Shown: positions 25,917 through 34,503 of the stretch, piece by piece
Layout: the number at the start of each line of letters is the position of its first letter
Position numbering within the stretch: position 1 is the first letter of the stretch
DNA from: Brumimicrobium sp033722555
GTDB lineage: Bacteria > Bacteroidota > Bacteroidia > Flavobacteriales_D > Crocinitomicaceae
Direction of reading: 5' to 3'
NCBI GenBank assembly: GCA_033722555.1
Contig: JAWVYS010000027.1
Coordinates: 1-44,962, forward strand
Length of the DNA: 44,962 bases
Program-made: the position numbers and the translations under genes
Notes under the pieces: model-generated
Database searches by the model: none
Told to the model about the DNA's origin: nothing
What the model saw: the letters and a program-made list of their open reading frames with translations, nothing else

Positions 25917-26657
25917 TTATTTCAGTTGATCTGATACAAGTCCAAATCTTCTTTCTCGTTTTTGATAATCCAGTACGGCCTGGAAAAGATCTTCCCTCTG
26001 AAAATCCGGCCAGAGTTTTTCCGTAAAGTACAATTCAGCATAAGCTATTTGCCACAGCAAAAAATTACTCAGGCGGTATTCACCCGAGGTACGTATCAAC
26101 AACTCCGGATCGGGCACATCTTTCAAAGAAAGTTCTTTTTCAAATATTTGCTGATCAATATCCATTGCACCAATCTCTCCTTTTTCAACCTTATGCGCCA
26201 CATTTCGAACGGCGTTCAGAATTTCCCACCTTGCGCTATAATTCAGGGCGAGGATCAGATCCAGTTTCTTGTTGTCTTTGGTGGCTTCTTTTGCTAAAGC
26301 AAGCTCTTTCCTGCATGCTTCAGGCAATTTATTTTCATCTCCGATACTGCGGAGTCGTACATCGTTATTATTCAGTTCTTCTACTTCGTTAGCAATTGTC
26401 TCAACAAGCAGGTTCATCAAGCCGTCTACCTCTTCTTTTGGTCTGTTCCAGTTTTCCGTTGAGAAGGCATAGAGGGTCAGGTAACGAACGCCCAGGTCAA
26501 CACAACCTTTTAACACCTCCCTCACCGCTTCTACACCGCTTGTGTGTCCAAACAGTCTCATTTCGCCCTGTTGCTTAGCCCATCTACCGTTACCGTCCAT
26601 AATAATGGCAATATGATGCGGACAATTGTCGGGTTTTATTTTATTTAGCAGACTCAT
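25917..26657 (-). CDS. uppS: Isoprenyl (undecaprenyl diphosphate) synthase UppS
   Basis: The 246-residue cis-prenyltransferase has IAIIMDGNGRWAKQQ (catalytic Asp21), LTLYAFSTENWNRPKEEV and the C-terminal DPELLIRTSGEYRLSNFLLWQIAYAELYF block, all diagnostic. It makes the C55 lipid carrier for peptidoglycan and surface glycans. It is the first gene of the uppS-bamA-ompH-ompH unit. A near-match -7 box (TAATTTCG) lies 12 bases before the ATG, downstream of the atpC terminator. Confidence 0.97.
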   Translation of the reverse strand: MSLLNKIKPDNCPHHIAIIMDGNGRWAKQQGEMRLFGHTSGVEAVREVLKGCVDLGVRYLTLYAFSTENWNRPKEEVDGLMNLLVETIANEVEELNNNDVRLRSIGDENKLPEACRKELALAKEATKDNKKLDLILALNYSARWEILNAVRNVAHKVEKGEIGAMDIDQQIFEKELSLKDVPDPELLIRTSGEYRLSNFLLWQIAYAELYFTEKLWPDFQREDLFQAVLDYQKRERRFGLVSDQLK

Positions 26658-26732
26658 TTTTCAGATTGACGAAATTACAATAACTAACGGAGATAAGCGA
26701 AAAAAATTGGATATACCTTAAAGTTGTTTAAC

Positions 26733-26764
26733 AAAAAGAGGGAATTGTCAAAAACAATCCCCTC
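26733..26764 (-). terminator. Rho-independent terminator after atpC
   Basis: The minus strand forms an 11-bp stem with one G-U pair (GAGGGGATTGT with ACAATTCCCTC) and a 5-base loop, followed by TTTTTGTT. It separates atpD-atpC from uppS. Confidence 0.85.
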
Positions 26765-26786
26765 CTCAAAACTTATTTTTGGGTTT

Positions 26787-27077
26787 TCAGTCAGCAAGAA
26801 CAATAATTTTATCGTTTTGCATTTCCATTACTCCACCCTTGATTTTCAGACGAATAACTTTCATATTCGAAGAATCTGACTCTATTGCACCGGAAAACTG
26901 TTTGTAATCCTGAGCGAGATTGACAAGATCTACTTTAATTTTCCCTTCTGAAAGTGAGGAGATAATGGGAGCATGCCCTTTTAAAACCTGAAACGATCCG
27001 TCGATACCAGGAAACTGAACCGCTTCCACCTCACCTTCGAACATCGTTTTTTCAGGGGTAATAATTTCTAACTTCAT
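26787..27077 (-). CDS. atpC: ATP synthase F1 epsilon subunit (short form)
   Basis: The 96-residue protein matches the N-terminal beta-sandwich of F1 epsilon: MKLEIITPEKTMFEGEVEAVQFPGIDGSFQVLKGHAPIIS. It ends soon after the sandwich and lacks the two-helix C-terminal domain that makes E. coli epsilon (about 138 residues) an auto-inhibitor. Short epsilon subunits are, as far as I recall, common in Bacteroidota. It follows atpD by 12 bases and is closed by a hairpin terminator. Confidence 0.95.
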   Translation of the reverse strand: MKLEIITPEKTMFEGEVEAVQFPGIDGSFQVLKGHAPIISSLSEGKIKVDLVNLAQDYKQFSGAIESDSSNMKVIRLKIKGGVMEMQNDKIIVLAD

Positions 27078-27089
27078 GCTTTAATTAAT

Positions 27090-28595
27090 TTAAGCTTCCG
27101 CAAGCATTTTCTCACCGGCTTCAATAACCTGGTCTATATCTCCTTTTAGGTTGAATGCAGCCTCAGGATATTTGTCCAGTTCTCCGTCAAGTATCATATT
27201 AAATCCTTTGATGGTATCCTGGATATCCACAAGTACACCTTTCAATCCGGTAAACTGTTCTGCAACGTGGAAAGGCTGCGACAAGAAACGCTGAACGCGT
27301 CGAGCTCTGTGAACAACCAATTTATCCTCTTCAGAGAGTTCATCCATACCTAGAATGGCAATAATATCCTGAAGTTCTTTATAACGTTGAAGTGTTGACT
27401 GCACTCTTCGTGCACAGTTATAGTGTTCTTTACCAACGATATCCGGACTAAGGATTCTTGAAGTAGAATCAAGTGGATCCACTGCAGGATAAATACCCAA
27501 CTCAGCAATCTTACGAGAAAGTACGGTAGTTGCATCAAGGTGAGCAAACGTATTTGCCGGAGCAGGGTCAGTTAAGTCATCCGCAGGCACATAAACCGCC
27601 TGAACAGATGTAATCGAACCGTGTTTTGTAGAGGTAATTCTTTCCTGCATCGCTCCCATCTCTGTAGCTAGCGTAGGCTGATAACCTACCGCAGAAGGCA
27701 TACGACCAAGAAGAGCCGATACCTCAGAACCTGCCTGTGTAAATCGGAAAATATTATCAACGAAGAAAAGAATATCCTTACCGGCACCTTCTCCTTCTCC
27801 GTCACGGAAATACTCTGCAAGAGTCAAACCTGATAAAGCCACTCGAGCACGCGCACCGGGAGGTTCATTCATCTGACCAAAAACAAACGCCGCCTTTGAT
27901 TCTTTAAGTTCCTTCTCATCCACTTTGGAAAGATCCCATCCGCCTTCTTCCATGGACTCCATGAATTCCTTACCATATTTGATAATTCCTGATTCAAGCA
28001 TCTCGCGAAGCAAATCGTTCCCTTCACGGGTACGTTCACCTACTCCTGCAAAAACCGAAAGTCCTTCGTATGCTTTAGCAATATTGTTGATCAACTCCTG
28101 GATAAGTACAGTTTTACCCACACCTGCACCACCAAAAAGACCGATCTTACCACCCTTTGCGTAAGGCTCGATCAAATCAATCACTTTGATACCGGTAAAA
28201 AGTACTTCAGTTGCTGTAGAGAGATCCTCAAATTTCGGAGCCTCTCTGTGAATGGAAGAAGAACCTTTTGATTTGTCGGTCTCTTTAAGCCCGTCAATCG
28301 TATCTCCTACCACGTTAAAAAGACGTCCTTTTACCTGGTCTCCGGTAGGCATCTGTATAGCATGACCTGTAGCGATCACATCCATACCTCTGGTGAATCC
28401 ATCCGTAGAATCCATGGAAATGGTTCTTACGGCATTCTCCCCAACGTGAGACTGTACTTCCAGTATCACCTTACCTCCATCTTTACGAGGAACTTCCAAC
28501 GCATCGTAAATGTTAGGTAGCTCCACTCCTTTATCGAAGCTAACGTCAACAACAGGCCCGATCACCTGCATTACTTTTCCTTTGATTTCCGACAT
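27090..28595 (-). CDS. atpD: ATP synthase F1 beta subunit
   Basis: The 501-residue catalytic subunit has the P-loop GGAGVGKT (155-162), the GERTREGNDL block, the Walker B stretch DILFFVDNIFRFTQAG, ALLGRMPSAVGYQPTLATEMG, and the DELSEED rotor-contact sequence near the C-terminus. With atpC it forms a two-gene operon detached from the other ATP synthase genes, as in many Bacteroidota. A TATCTTTG box lies 31 bases upstream. Confidence 0.98.
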   Translation of the reverse strand: MSEIKGKVMQVIGPVVDVSFDKGVELPNIYDALEVPRKDGGKVILEVQSHVGENAVRTISMDSTDGFTRGMDVIATGHAIQMPTGDQVKGRLFNVVGDTIDGLKETDKSKGSSSIHREAPKFEDLSTATEVLFTGIKVIDLIEPYAKGGKIGLFGGAGVGKTVLIQELINNIAKAYEGLSVFAGVGERTREGNDLLREMLESGIIKYGKEFMESMEEGGWDLSKVDEKELKESKAAFVFGQMNEPPGARARVALSGLTLAEYFRDGEGEGAGKDILFFVDNIFRFTQAGSEVSALLGRMPSAVGYQPTLATEMGAMQERITSTKHGSITSVQAVYVPADDLTDPAPANTFAHLDATTVLSRKIAELGIYPAVDPLDSTSRILSPDIVGKEHYNCARRVQSTLQRYKELQDIIAILGMDELSEEDKLVVHRARRVQRFLSQPFHVAEQFTGLKGVLVDIQDTIKGFNMILDGELDKYPEAAFNLKGDIDQVIEAGEKMLAEA

Positions 28596-28626
28596 TATTC
28601 TGCCTTTTTTAAATTCAATTTGGGCG

Positions 28627-28634
28627 CAAAGATA
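28627..28634 (-). promoter_or_regulatory. Putative -7 box TATCTTTG for atpD-atpC
   Basis: Minus-strand TATCTTTG, a perfect TAnnTTTG match followed by C, lies 31 bases before the atpD start and predicts a leader of about 26 bases. No TTG is visible at the expected -33 position. Confidence 0.55.
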
Positions 28635-28741
28635 GATTATTTATTCCTTTTACCGGTATTCATCACGACAATTTTTCCACAATTACGACATTATTGTGGG
28701 AAAGCTCTTTTCGGATCAAACAACAGGGTCAAACAGACCCA

Positions 28742-29083
28742 TTATTTATGCCCTCCCGGCTGACAACATTTGGGCAGGTTTGACTGAGCTTCAGCATCAG
28801 CTTTGACCTCATCTGCATTGTATCCCAGGTCTGAAATAATCTTTCTGATTTCCTCTGCGGTAATCTTGGCTGAATTATACTTTACTTCAACCACCTTATT
28901 ATCGAGGTTCAGTTCGGCATAACTCACACCACTGGTGTAATTCAGTTTTTCTTCAATACGTTCTTTACATTGTCCGCACTGAGCGTTTGTCTGAATCTTA
29001 ACAACTTCCTTACCTCCTTGAGAGTTTGCCATTCCACAAGAGAAGGTAAAGCTTAACACGAGCAACATGATTAGTTTATTCAT
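28742..29083 (-). CDS. Heavy-metal-associated (HMA) domain lipoprotein
   Basis: The 113-residue protein has a lipoprotein signal (FTFSC, Cys16), then one HMA ferredoxin-like domain (about 26-92) with the metal-binding CxxC at Cys36-Cys39 (NAQCGQCKERIEE), and a tail ending KCCQPGGHK that adds two Cys and a His. HMA domains with CxxC bind Cu(I) or other soft metals. A periplasmic or outer-membrane-facing lipoprotein of this kind would hold or pass metal outside the cytoplasm. It is the last gene of the operon and overlaps terC by 4 bases. A 5-bp hairpin (28726-28740) downstream is too weak to call a terminator with confidence. Confidence 0.88.
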   Translation of the reverse strand: MNKLIMLLVLSFTFSCGMANSQGGKEVVKIQTNAQCGQCKERIEEKLNYTSGVSYAELNLDNKVVEVKYNSAKITAEEIRKIISDLGYNADEVKADAEAQSNLPKCCQPGGHK

Positions 29084-29880
29084 TTTTTTACTTTTTTTTG
29101 ATTTTTCTTGATTCTTATATTTATAAATTCAATACCGAGTGAGAAAGCGATAGCAAAATAAAGGTAACCTTTCGGAATTTCACCAACACCTTTGCCAAAT
29201 ACCACCATGTGTGAAAGATGTGCAGACTCCACAACCAGAAGGAAGGCGATCAGTATGAGAAATGCCAACCCGAGCACCTGCATACTTGGATTCTTTTCGA
29301 TGAAAATACGTATCCTGTTTGCGAAGGCGATCATAATGATCATGGAAATAACCACCGCAATGATCATCAGCATCAAGCCATGAGAAGGATCCGGTGAAAT
29401 ACCGTTGGTCATTCCAACAGCCGTTAAGATAGAGTCAATTGAAAACACAAAGTCTATTATCAATATCTGGATAATCACCTGACTAAAAGACTTAAATGCT
29501 TTTGCTTTAACGCCTACGGCCGAATGACCGGCAACTTCAATTTTCTCACGAATCTCAGAAGTACTTTTGTAGAGAAGAAATACCCCTCCGACAAACAGTA
29601 TCAAGCCCTGCCAACTTAATCCAAACTCAATCCATTCCGTTTCTACTTTCAGAAAAGGTTCTTTCAGTTGAGTAAGGAAGGAAACAAAGAAAAGCAAGAT
29701 GATCCGCTGAACAAGGGCCAAAACCAATCCAACGTTCGTAGCCTTTTTTCTTTTGTCTTCCGGGAGTTTTCCGGCCGCAATGGATATAAAAATGATGTTA
29801 TCGATTCCAAGAACCACCTCCAGGAAAGTCAATGTAATCAATGCCATGATGGCATCACCGGACGTCAAAAACTCAATCAT
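29080..29880 (-). CDS. TerC-family integral membrane protein
   Basis: The 266-residue protein has seven or so transmembrane segments and the two TerC signatures: FLEVVLGIDNIIFISI (about 18-33) and DFVFSIDSILTAVGMT, each with a membrane-embedded Asp. TerC-family members such as Bacillus MeeF/MeeY export manganese; others are linked to tellurite resistance or calcium. The gene is 2 bases after the TonB receptor and overlaps the HMA lipoprotein gene by 4, so it belongs to the same operon. Substrate cannot be read from the sequence. Confidence 0.92.
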   Translation of the reverse strand: MIEFLTSGDAIMALITLTFLEVVLGIDNIIFISIAAGKLPEDKRKKATNVGLVLALVQRIILLFFVSFLTQLKEPFLKVETEWIEFGLSWQGLILFVGGVFLLYKSTSEIREKIEVAGHSAVGVKAKAFKSFSQVIIQILIIDFVFSIDSILTAVGMTNGISPDPSHGLMLMIIAVVISMIIMIAFANRIRIFIEKNPSMQVLGLAFLILIAFLLVVESAHLSHMVVFGKGVGEIPKGYLYFAIAFSLGIEFINIRIKKNQKKVKK

Positions 29881-29882
29881 AG

Positions 29883-32138
29883 TTAATCATTCTTTTTTTT
29901 ATCAATACTCATTCTGATTCCCACGTAAATATTTATTCCGTAAATCGGAGCATATACTCGGGTGGCGTCAAAACGATTCCCAAAGGGGTTTTCGACATCA
30001 ATAATAGGATTTCTTAATCGATAATCCAACAAATTTTCCCCGCCGATATACAAATCAAATTTTTTGAATACATGCGTAACCTGAGCTGCCAACATTGGAA
30101 CTGTCTCACTTTCATTATCCTGACTGATAGTACCGTCAGGAAGATATACCGTGGCCAACCGCTGAGGACCGAATACTGAAGCAGTAAAATCCAGTTCCCA
30201 TCTTTTATTCCGTGTAATATATCCTAAGTTAACAAAACCCCGATGCCTCGGAACCATGATCTTCTCCATTAGTTGACCACCCATTGTAGCACGAACGTCC
30301 AGGAACTTATAGGCCATCTTTATTTCAAAATTCATCAGTGGCTTGAATTTAAGATCCGTTTGAAAAGCGTTGGAAAAAGACTGACCTTCCAGATTATCCA
30401 TAATGATCAAGTTTGGATCCTCGTCCCTGTCGGCAATAAGCTGGTTTTCAAAAAAAGTATGGTAATAGTCAAGGGTCCAGCTTGCTTTGCGATCAAACAT
30501 CTTAAATTCATAGTACCAACTTGCACCAAAATTCCAAGACACCTCAGGCTTAATGTTATTACTTACCTGCCAGGGAGTGTTCGTCGCCATTAAAGATAAG
30601 TTATCCAAAGCAAAGTTTGACACCCGGAACCCTCTTCCGGCCGTTAAGCGGATATCCATATTCTCTGAGAAGGCATACTTCATATTTGCCCGCGGCGTAT
30701 ATTGCATTCCGAAAAGGTTATGATAGTCCATTCTCATACCGAGAACGACAGTAGTTAACATTCCTGCATAGGTATATTCACTGTAGACACCGGGAACCAT
30801 CTCTGTTCTGATCAGGTTTCGCAGGGCATAGCCATCCTCGAGGTCATCCTCCATCTGCTGGTCGAGATCATCGTAGATAAAACTCGCACCACTTTTCAGT
30901 GTGTGCATTGTGCTACCGAGAATAGTTTCGTACATAAAATTCACATACCCCCTCTTTTCAGTACCATCAAGGGTACGATTTCCGAAGCGCGTATTCAACT
31001 CGTGATACTTTGCGAAATAAACCACCCCGATTGAACTGAAGGGTTTGTTTTCAAAAAGAAATCCCGTTTTTCCGAAAGCTTCCAGATGCAAACTCTTGAT
31101 ACCAACACCATAAAGATCTGTATCACTCGGAAGATCTCTGGAATAACCAAGCTGTCCTCCAACCTTATCCGCGTAGTTTGCCTTAAATCCAAGTTGAGCC
31201 CTGAAAAGTTCGCCTTTATATTTCCAACGGTTCATCGCTACAAATTCCTGGCCTGTTGGCATGTCATTGAAACCGTCATTGTTTCTGTCGTTCTCCATCA
31301 TCATTGAAGAGCCGTGAACAAACCAGGCTGAACTCAGTTTGTTTTTGAACTCTTTCCCTCCATGAAGATTCACCTCTGCACGCCCCTGAATATTTCCATA
31401 GGCATTAAAATAAAGCCTTTCAATATCATCCGGTTTTCGGTATTCGAGATTAATTAATCCAACCATTGATTCGTAGCCGTTAACGACCGTACCCGTACCC
31501 TTGGTAATTTGTATGGATTCTATCCAGGTACCCGGAATTGCGCTGAGACCAAAAGCCTGATCCAGGTTATGCATTATAGGTATATTTTCAAACTGTATCT
31601 GGGTATACCTTCCGTTTAGACCCATCATTGCGATACGCTTGGAGCCGGAAACTCCGTCAGAAAGGTTCACATCTACCGTTGCATTCGTTTCGAAGGATTC
31701 CGAAAGATTACAACAAGCGGCCTTTCTTAACTCTCCACTGCTGAGACGTTCAGTATTTCTGGGATCCAGGCGCAGAACACTGGAGTTTTCACGTTTTGCT
31801 TCAATAACAACTTCCTCCAACACATGATCAGGGTAAAGAAGCACCTGCACATTGAGATGTTTTTCACCTTTACGAATAAAAACAGTATCAGAATAATAGC
31901 CCATCGCCCGAATAATCAGGGTATCAGGCAAGTTAAAATCACCCATGAGCATGAACCTTCCCTGCTCATCGGTAAATGCTCCGGAATCTGCATTTTTCAG
32001 AAAAACGGTAGCATTAAAAAGCGGCTGATTCGTTTCCTCGTCGATCTTACCCAGTACCGTTCCTTCAATGTGAACCGAGTGCTGAGCGTTTAAGAACGAA
32101 ACAAGAAAAGAGAATATTAAAATTAATTTTGATTTCAT
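29883..32138 (-). CDS. TonB-dependent receptor of the metal-associated operon
   Basis: The 751-residue receptor has a signal peptide (cleavage near FLNAQH, about residue 19), a carboxypeptidase regulatory-like domain (about 22-105), a plug (about 130-235; IAMMGLNGRYTQIQFENIPI, GYESMVGLINLEYRKP) and a barrel of siderophore- or metal-receptor size. It lacks a SusD partner. Gene neighbours (HYC_CC_PP protein 48 bases before it, TerC and HMA lipoprotein after it) suggest import or sensing of a metal or metal complex such as copper. That is inference from context. Confidence 0.88.
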   Translation of the reverse strand: MKSKLILIFSFLVSFLNAQHSVHIEGTVLGKIDEETNQPLFNATVFLKNADSGAFTDEQGRFMLMGDFNLPDTLIIRAMGYYSDTVFIRKGEKHLNVQVLLYPDHVLEEVVIEAKRENSSVLRLDPRNTERLSSGELRKAACCNLSESFETNATVDVNLSDGVSGSKRIAMMGLNGRYTQIQFENIPIMHNLDQAFGLSAIPGTWIESIQITKGTGTVVNGYESMVGLINLEYRKPDDIERLYFNAYGNIQGRAEVNLHGGKEFKNKLSSAWFVHGSSMMMENDRNNDGFNDMPTGQEFVAMNRWKYKGELFRAQLGFKANYADKVGGQLGYSRDLPSDTDLYGVGIKSLHLEAFGKTGFLFENKPFSSIGVVYFAKYHELNTRFGNRTLDGTEKRGYVNFMYETILGSTMHTLKSGASFIYDDLDQQMEDDLEDGYALRNLIRTEMVPGVYSEYTYAGMLTTVVLGMRMDYHNLFGMQYTPRANMKYAFSENMDIRLTAGRGFRVSNFALDNLSLMATNTPWQVSNNIKPEVSWNFGASWYYEFKMFDRKASWTLDYYHTFFENQLIADRDEDPNLIIMDNLEGQSFSNAFQTDLKFKPLMNFEIKMAYKFLDVRATMGGQLMEKIMVPRHRGFVNLGYITRNKRWELDFTASVFGPQRLATVYLPDGTISQDNESETVPMLAAQVTHVFKKFDLYIGGENLLDYRLRNPIIDVENPFGNRFDATRVYAPIYGINIYVGIRMSIDKKKND

Positions 32139-32186
32139 TGATTTTGTTTATTTAATAGATTAATAACGAATAGACCTTCGTTAATA

Positions 32187-32636
32187 TCATATCAAATAAA
32201 CCTGAAGCAGCGATTGAGATTTTTTTGTAATCAGCTGCGGCGGCCCCCGGTAGTTGAATGCGTACGTTTTCTCAAGAGCAATAAGTTCATGGATATCATC
32301 ACCTGAAATGAAAGAAGCATCATTCAAAAAGAAATGATTCATTGAATTCAGAACCAAGTCAGTATTTAAGTGATACCACTCCGTTTCTGAAGTACAGCAA
32401 CTATTTTCATACGCCGGTCCATTAGTTTCAGTGACTTTTCTACAGCATACTTTTTCTGAAGGACAATCTTCTTTATTAATCTTCTGACCACACCGGTCAT
32501 GAGCAGAGGCTGTAAAAACAGAATAACTTAAACCTTCTTTCTTACAGTGATGTTTATAAATCAAAACACCCATAGAACCGAACATCACCTGTACGGTCAT
32601 CAGAAGCGTGAAAAGATTTACAAAAACAGTTCTCAT
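32187..32636 (-). CDS. HYC_CC_PP-family small Cys-rich secreted protein
   Basis: From the ATG at 32636 the protein is 149 residues, with an N-terminal hydrophobic segment (about 3-26), KHHCKK (His29, His30, Cys31), further cysteines at 49 and 58, two CC pairs (64-65 and 80-81) and RGPP (130-133) near the C-terminus. This H-x-C / CC / PP layout is the hallmark of the NCBI-named HYC_CC_PP family of Bacteroidota, function unknown. A longer reading frame from 32699 adds 21 residues that hide the signal segment, and a TAAATTTG box 5 bases before the chosen ATG also argues for the short form. It is the first gene of the metal-associated operon. Cys/His content suggests metal binding. Confidence 0.85.
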   Translation of the reverse strand: MRTVFVNLFTLLMTVQVMFGSMGVLIYKHHCKKEGLSYSVFTASAHDRCGQKINKEDCPSEKVCCRKVTETNGPAYENSCCTSETEWYHLNTDLVLNSMNHFFLNDASFISGDDIHELIALEKTYAFNYRGPPQLITKKSQSLLQVYLI

Positions 32637-32641
32637 AATGA

Positions 32642-32649
32642 CAAATTTA
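32642..32649 (-). promoter_or_regulatory. Putative -7 box TAAATTTG for the metal-associated operon
   Basis: Minus-strand TAAATTTG, a perfect TAnnTTTG match, ends 5 bases before the ATG at 32636, predicting a message with practically no leader. Confidence 0.45.
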
Positions 32650-32762
32650 CGATGAAAGTTCTTATCTGAGAAATATTTTGTCCCTGAATATAGATTCAAA
32701 AATTATAAATAGATTGTATTCCTATCGCTCGAAGAAAATATGGGATTAAATATTATCCTTTG

Positions 32763-32770
32763 TATCTTTG
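32763..32770 (+). promoter_or_regulatory. Putative -7 box TATCTTTG for the Nfu-type gene
   Basis: TATCTTTG followed by C lies 18 bases before the ATG at 32789. It argues against the in-frame TTG at 32768, which would fall inside the box. Confidence 0.55.
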
Positions 32771-32788
32771 CACAAAATAAAGAGAATT

Positions 32789-33400
32789 ATGTCTAAAATT
32801 CCGGTTACGATATACGCAGAAATGACCCCAAATCCCGCCACTATGAAGTTTGTGGCAAACAATTACCTGATAGACCCTTCTGTTTCCGTGGAATTCACCT
32901 CTCAGGCTGAAGCAAAAGGCTATTCTCCCCTTGCCGAGGAACTTTTCAACTTTCCTTTTGTAAAGGGAGTTTTTATTGCTGCGAATTTCGTTTCAGTTAC
33001 CAAAACAGAAGCCCTATCGTGGGACTTTGTTACTCAGGAATTGAGAGATTTTATACGTAATTATATTGCTGACGGCAATGAAATACTGATCAGAATGCCG
33101 GAGGAAAAGCCGAAGGCCAAGATTGATAATTCCGGAAAACAAATCGATACAAGTAATTTTGCGCCTTCTGAATTTGATGACGCCATTCGTGGCTTGCTTG
33201 ACGAATATGTAAAACCGGCTGTAGAAGGAGACGGCGGTGCCATCGAGTTCAGGCATTTCAACGAGGGAACTGTCACTGTTTTACTCAAAGGAGCCTGTTC
33301 AGGTTGTCCTTCCTCCACAGCTACGCTTAAGGGGGGTATAGAACAGTTGCTTATGCAGCACATTCCGGAAGTAAAAGAGGTTGTTGCCGAGGAAGGTTAA
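32789..33400 (+). CDS. Nfu-type iron-sulfur cluster scaffold/carrier protein
   Basis: The 203-residue protein has an Nfu N-terminal domain (about 6-91, EMTPNPATMKFVANNYL, FPFVKGVFIAANFVSVTK) and a C-terminal NifU-like domain (about 125-203) with the cluster-binding CxxC at Cys170-Cys173 (GACSGCPSS) and VEGDGGAIEF. Proteins of this two-domain form carry 4Fe-4S clusters to target enzymes. The ATG follows a TATCTTTG box at 18 bases. It converges on the LptF/G permease, 11 bases apart. Confidence 0.94.
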   Translation: MSKIPVTIYAEMTPNPATMKFVANNYLIDPSVSVEFTSQAEAKGYSPLAEELFNFPFVKGVFIAANFVSVTKTEALSWDFVTQELRDFIRNYIADGNEILIRMPEEKPKAKIDNSGKQIDTSNFAPSEFDDAIRGLLDEYVKPAVEGDGGAIEFRHFNEGTVTVLLKGACSGCPSSTATLKGGIEQLLMQHIPEVKEVVAEEG

Positions 33401-33411
33401 AAATATTTTTT

Positions 33412-34500
33412 TTATTTAGGCGCTCTTCGGTAAAGGATTAGTCCCAGAATTCCGAAAATAATATTGGGCAACCAAACAGCGATATAGCTGGGAAACCCAA
33501 CATTCTGTGCAGCAACAGAAGTCACTTTCATGGCAAAGATATAAACGAAAGCAAGCGTAAGTCCCACGGCAATGTTCGCACCTATTCCTCCTCTTGATTT
33601 TCTTGATGAAACCGCGAGCCCGATAAGTGTCAAAACATAAGTCGCAAAAGGAAAAGAAGTTCTTTGGTACAATTCAATCTCATAAAGTGGAATATTGGGT
33701 GATCCTTTCTTCTTCTCATATTCAATAAAATCACGAATTTCATTATAGTTCATGGTCATTACAACTGTTTCTCTCTGAGCCATTTCCTTGAGTTGAAAAG
33801 AAAAAACGGTATCCAAATATTCTCCCGGGTTTTCGGAAGTAACAATTCTGTCACTGGGGGAGCCGATATAACGTATATAATAATCTCTAATTCTCCAGTT
33901 GAAGGTTGTATCGGGATTTGTAACCTCCTTGGCTCTCAGCAGGGAAATTAAATTACCCTTATCGTCCCGTTGCTCTATAACGAATCCGAGCGCTCTGTTT
34001 TTATCAGCTCGGTAAGAGTCAAAATACACAATCTTATTTCCCGGAAATTCTGCATAATAATTGGAAACCGTCCTCATGTTCCGGTAATAATCTTCCTCGA
34101 ATCTCAGTCGTGCCTTATTGGATTCAGGAAGGACAAAATGATTGAGTACCAAAGAGATCAACATGAGAATCGTAGCACCGATCATATATGGTCTGAGTAT
34201 TCGACTAAACGGTCTGCCACTGTTAAGCATGGGAATGATCTCCGTATTTTGGGCCATTTTCGCAGTGAACCAGATCACCGACACAAATACAATCAGGGGA
34301 GAAAACAGGTTGCCGAAGTAGATTACGAAATTCAGATAATAGTCCAGCAAGATCGACTTAATCGGGGCATCTCTGTCGATAAACTCTCCCAGTCGTTCAG
34401 CAAGATCAAAAACCATCGCCAGAACAAGGATAACTCCGAGCATGAAGAAAAAAGTAACTAAGAACTTTTTAATTATGTATCTGTCGAGGATCTTCAACAT
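33412..34500 (-). CDS. LptF/LptG-family permease
   Basis: The 362-residue protein shows the LptF/G topology: three transmembrane segments at the N-terminus (about 12-33, 55-78, 100-122), a periplasmic beta-jellyroll region, and three at the C-terminus (about 278-300, 308-325, 333-355). MLKILDRYIIKKFL and MLNSGRPFSRILRPY (the cytoplasmic coupling helix after segment 2) are typical. It extracts lipopolysaccharide from the inner membrane with the LptB ATPase. It lies 3 bases after tgt on the same strand, a common Bacteroidota pairing. Whether it is LptF or LptG cannot be decided here. Confidence 0.92.
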   Translation of the reverse strand: MLKILDRYIIKKFLVTFFFMLGVILVLAMVFDLAERLGEFIDRDAPIKSILLDYYLNFVIYFGNLFSPLIVFVSVIWFTAKMAQNTEIIPMLNSGRPFSRILRPYMIGATILMLISLVLNHFVLPESNKARLRFEEDYYRNMRTVSNYYAEFPGNKIVYFDSYRADKNRALGFVIEQRDDKGNLISLLRAKEVTNPDTTFNWRIRDYYIRYIGSPSDRIVTSENPGEYLDTVFSFQLKEMAQRETVVMTMNYNEIRDFIEYEKKKGSPNIPLYEIELYQRTSFPFATYVLTLIGLAVSSRKSRGGIGANIAVGLTLAFVYIFAMKVTSVAAQNVGFPSYIAVWLPNIIFGILGLILYRRAPK

Positions 34501-34503
34501 AAT

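Noticed and set aside
28726..28740. GGGTC/GACCC hairpin as terminator of the metal-associated operon
   Set aside because: Only a 5-bp stem and no clean T run on the minus strand; too weak to annotate.
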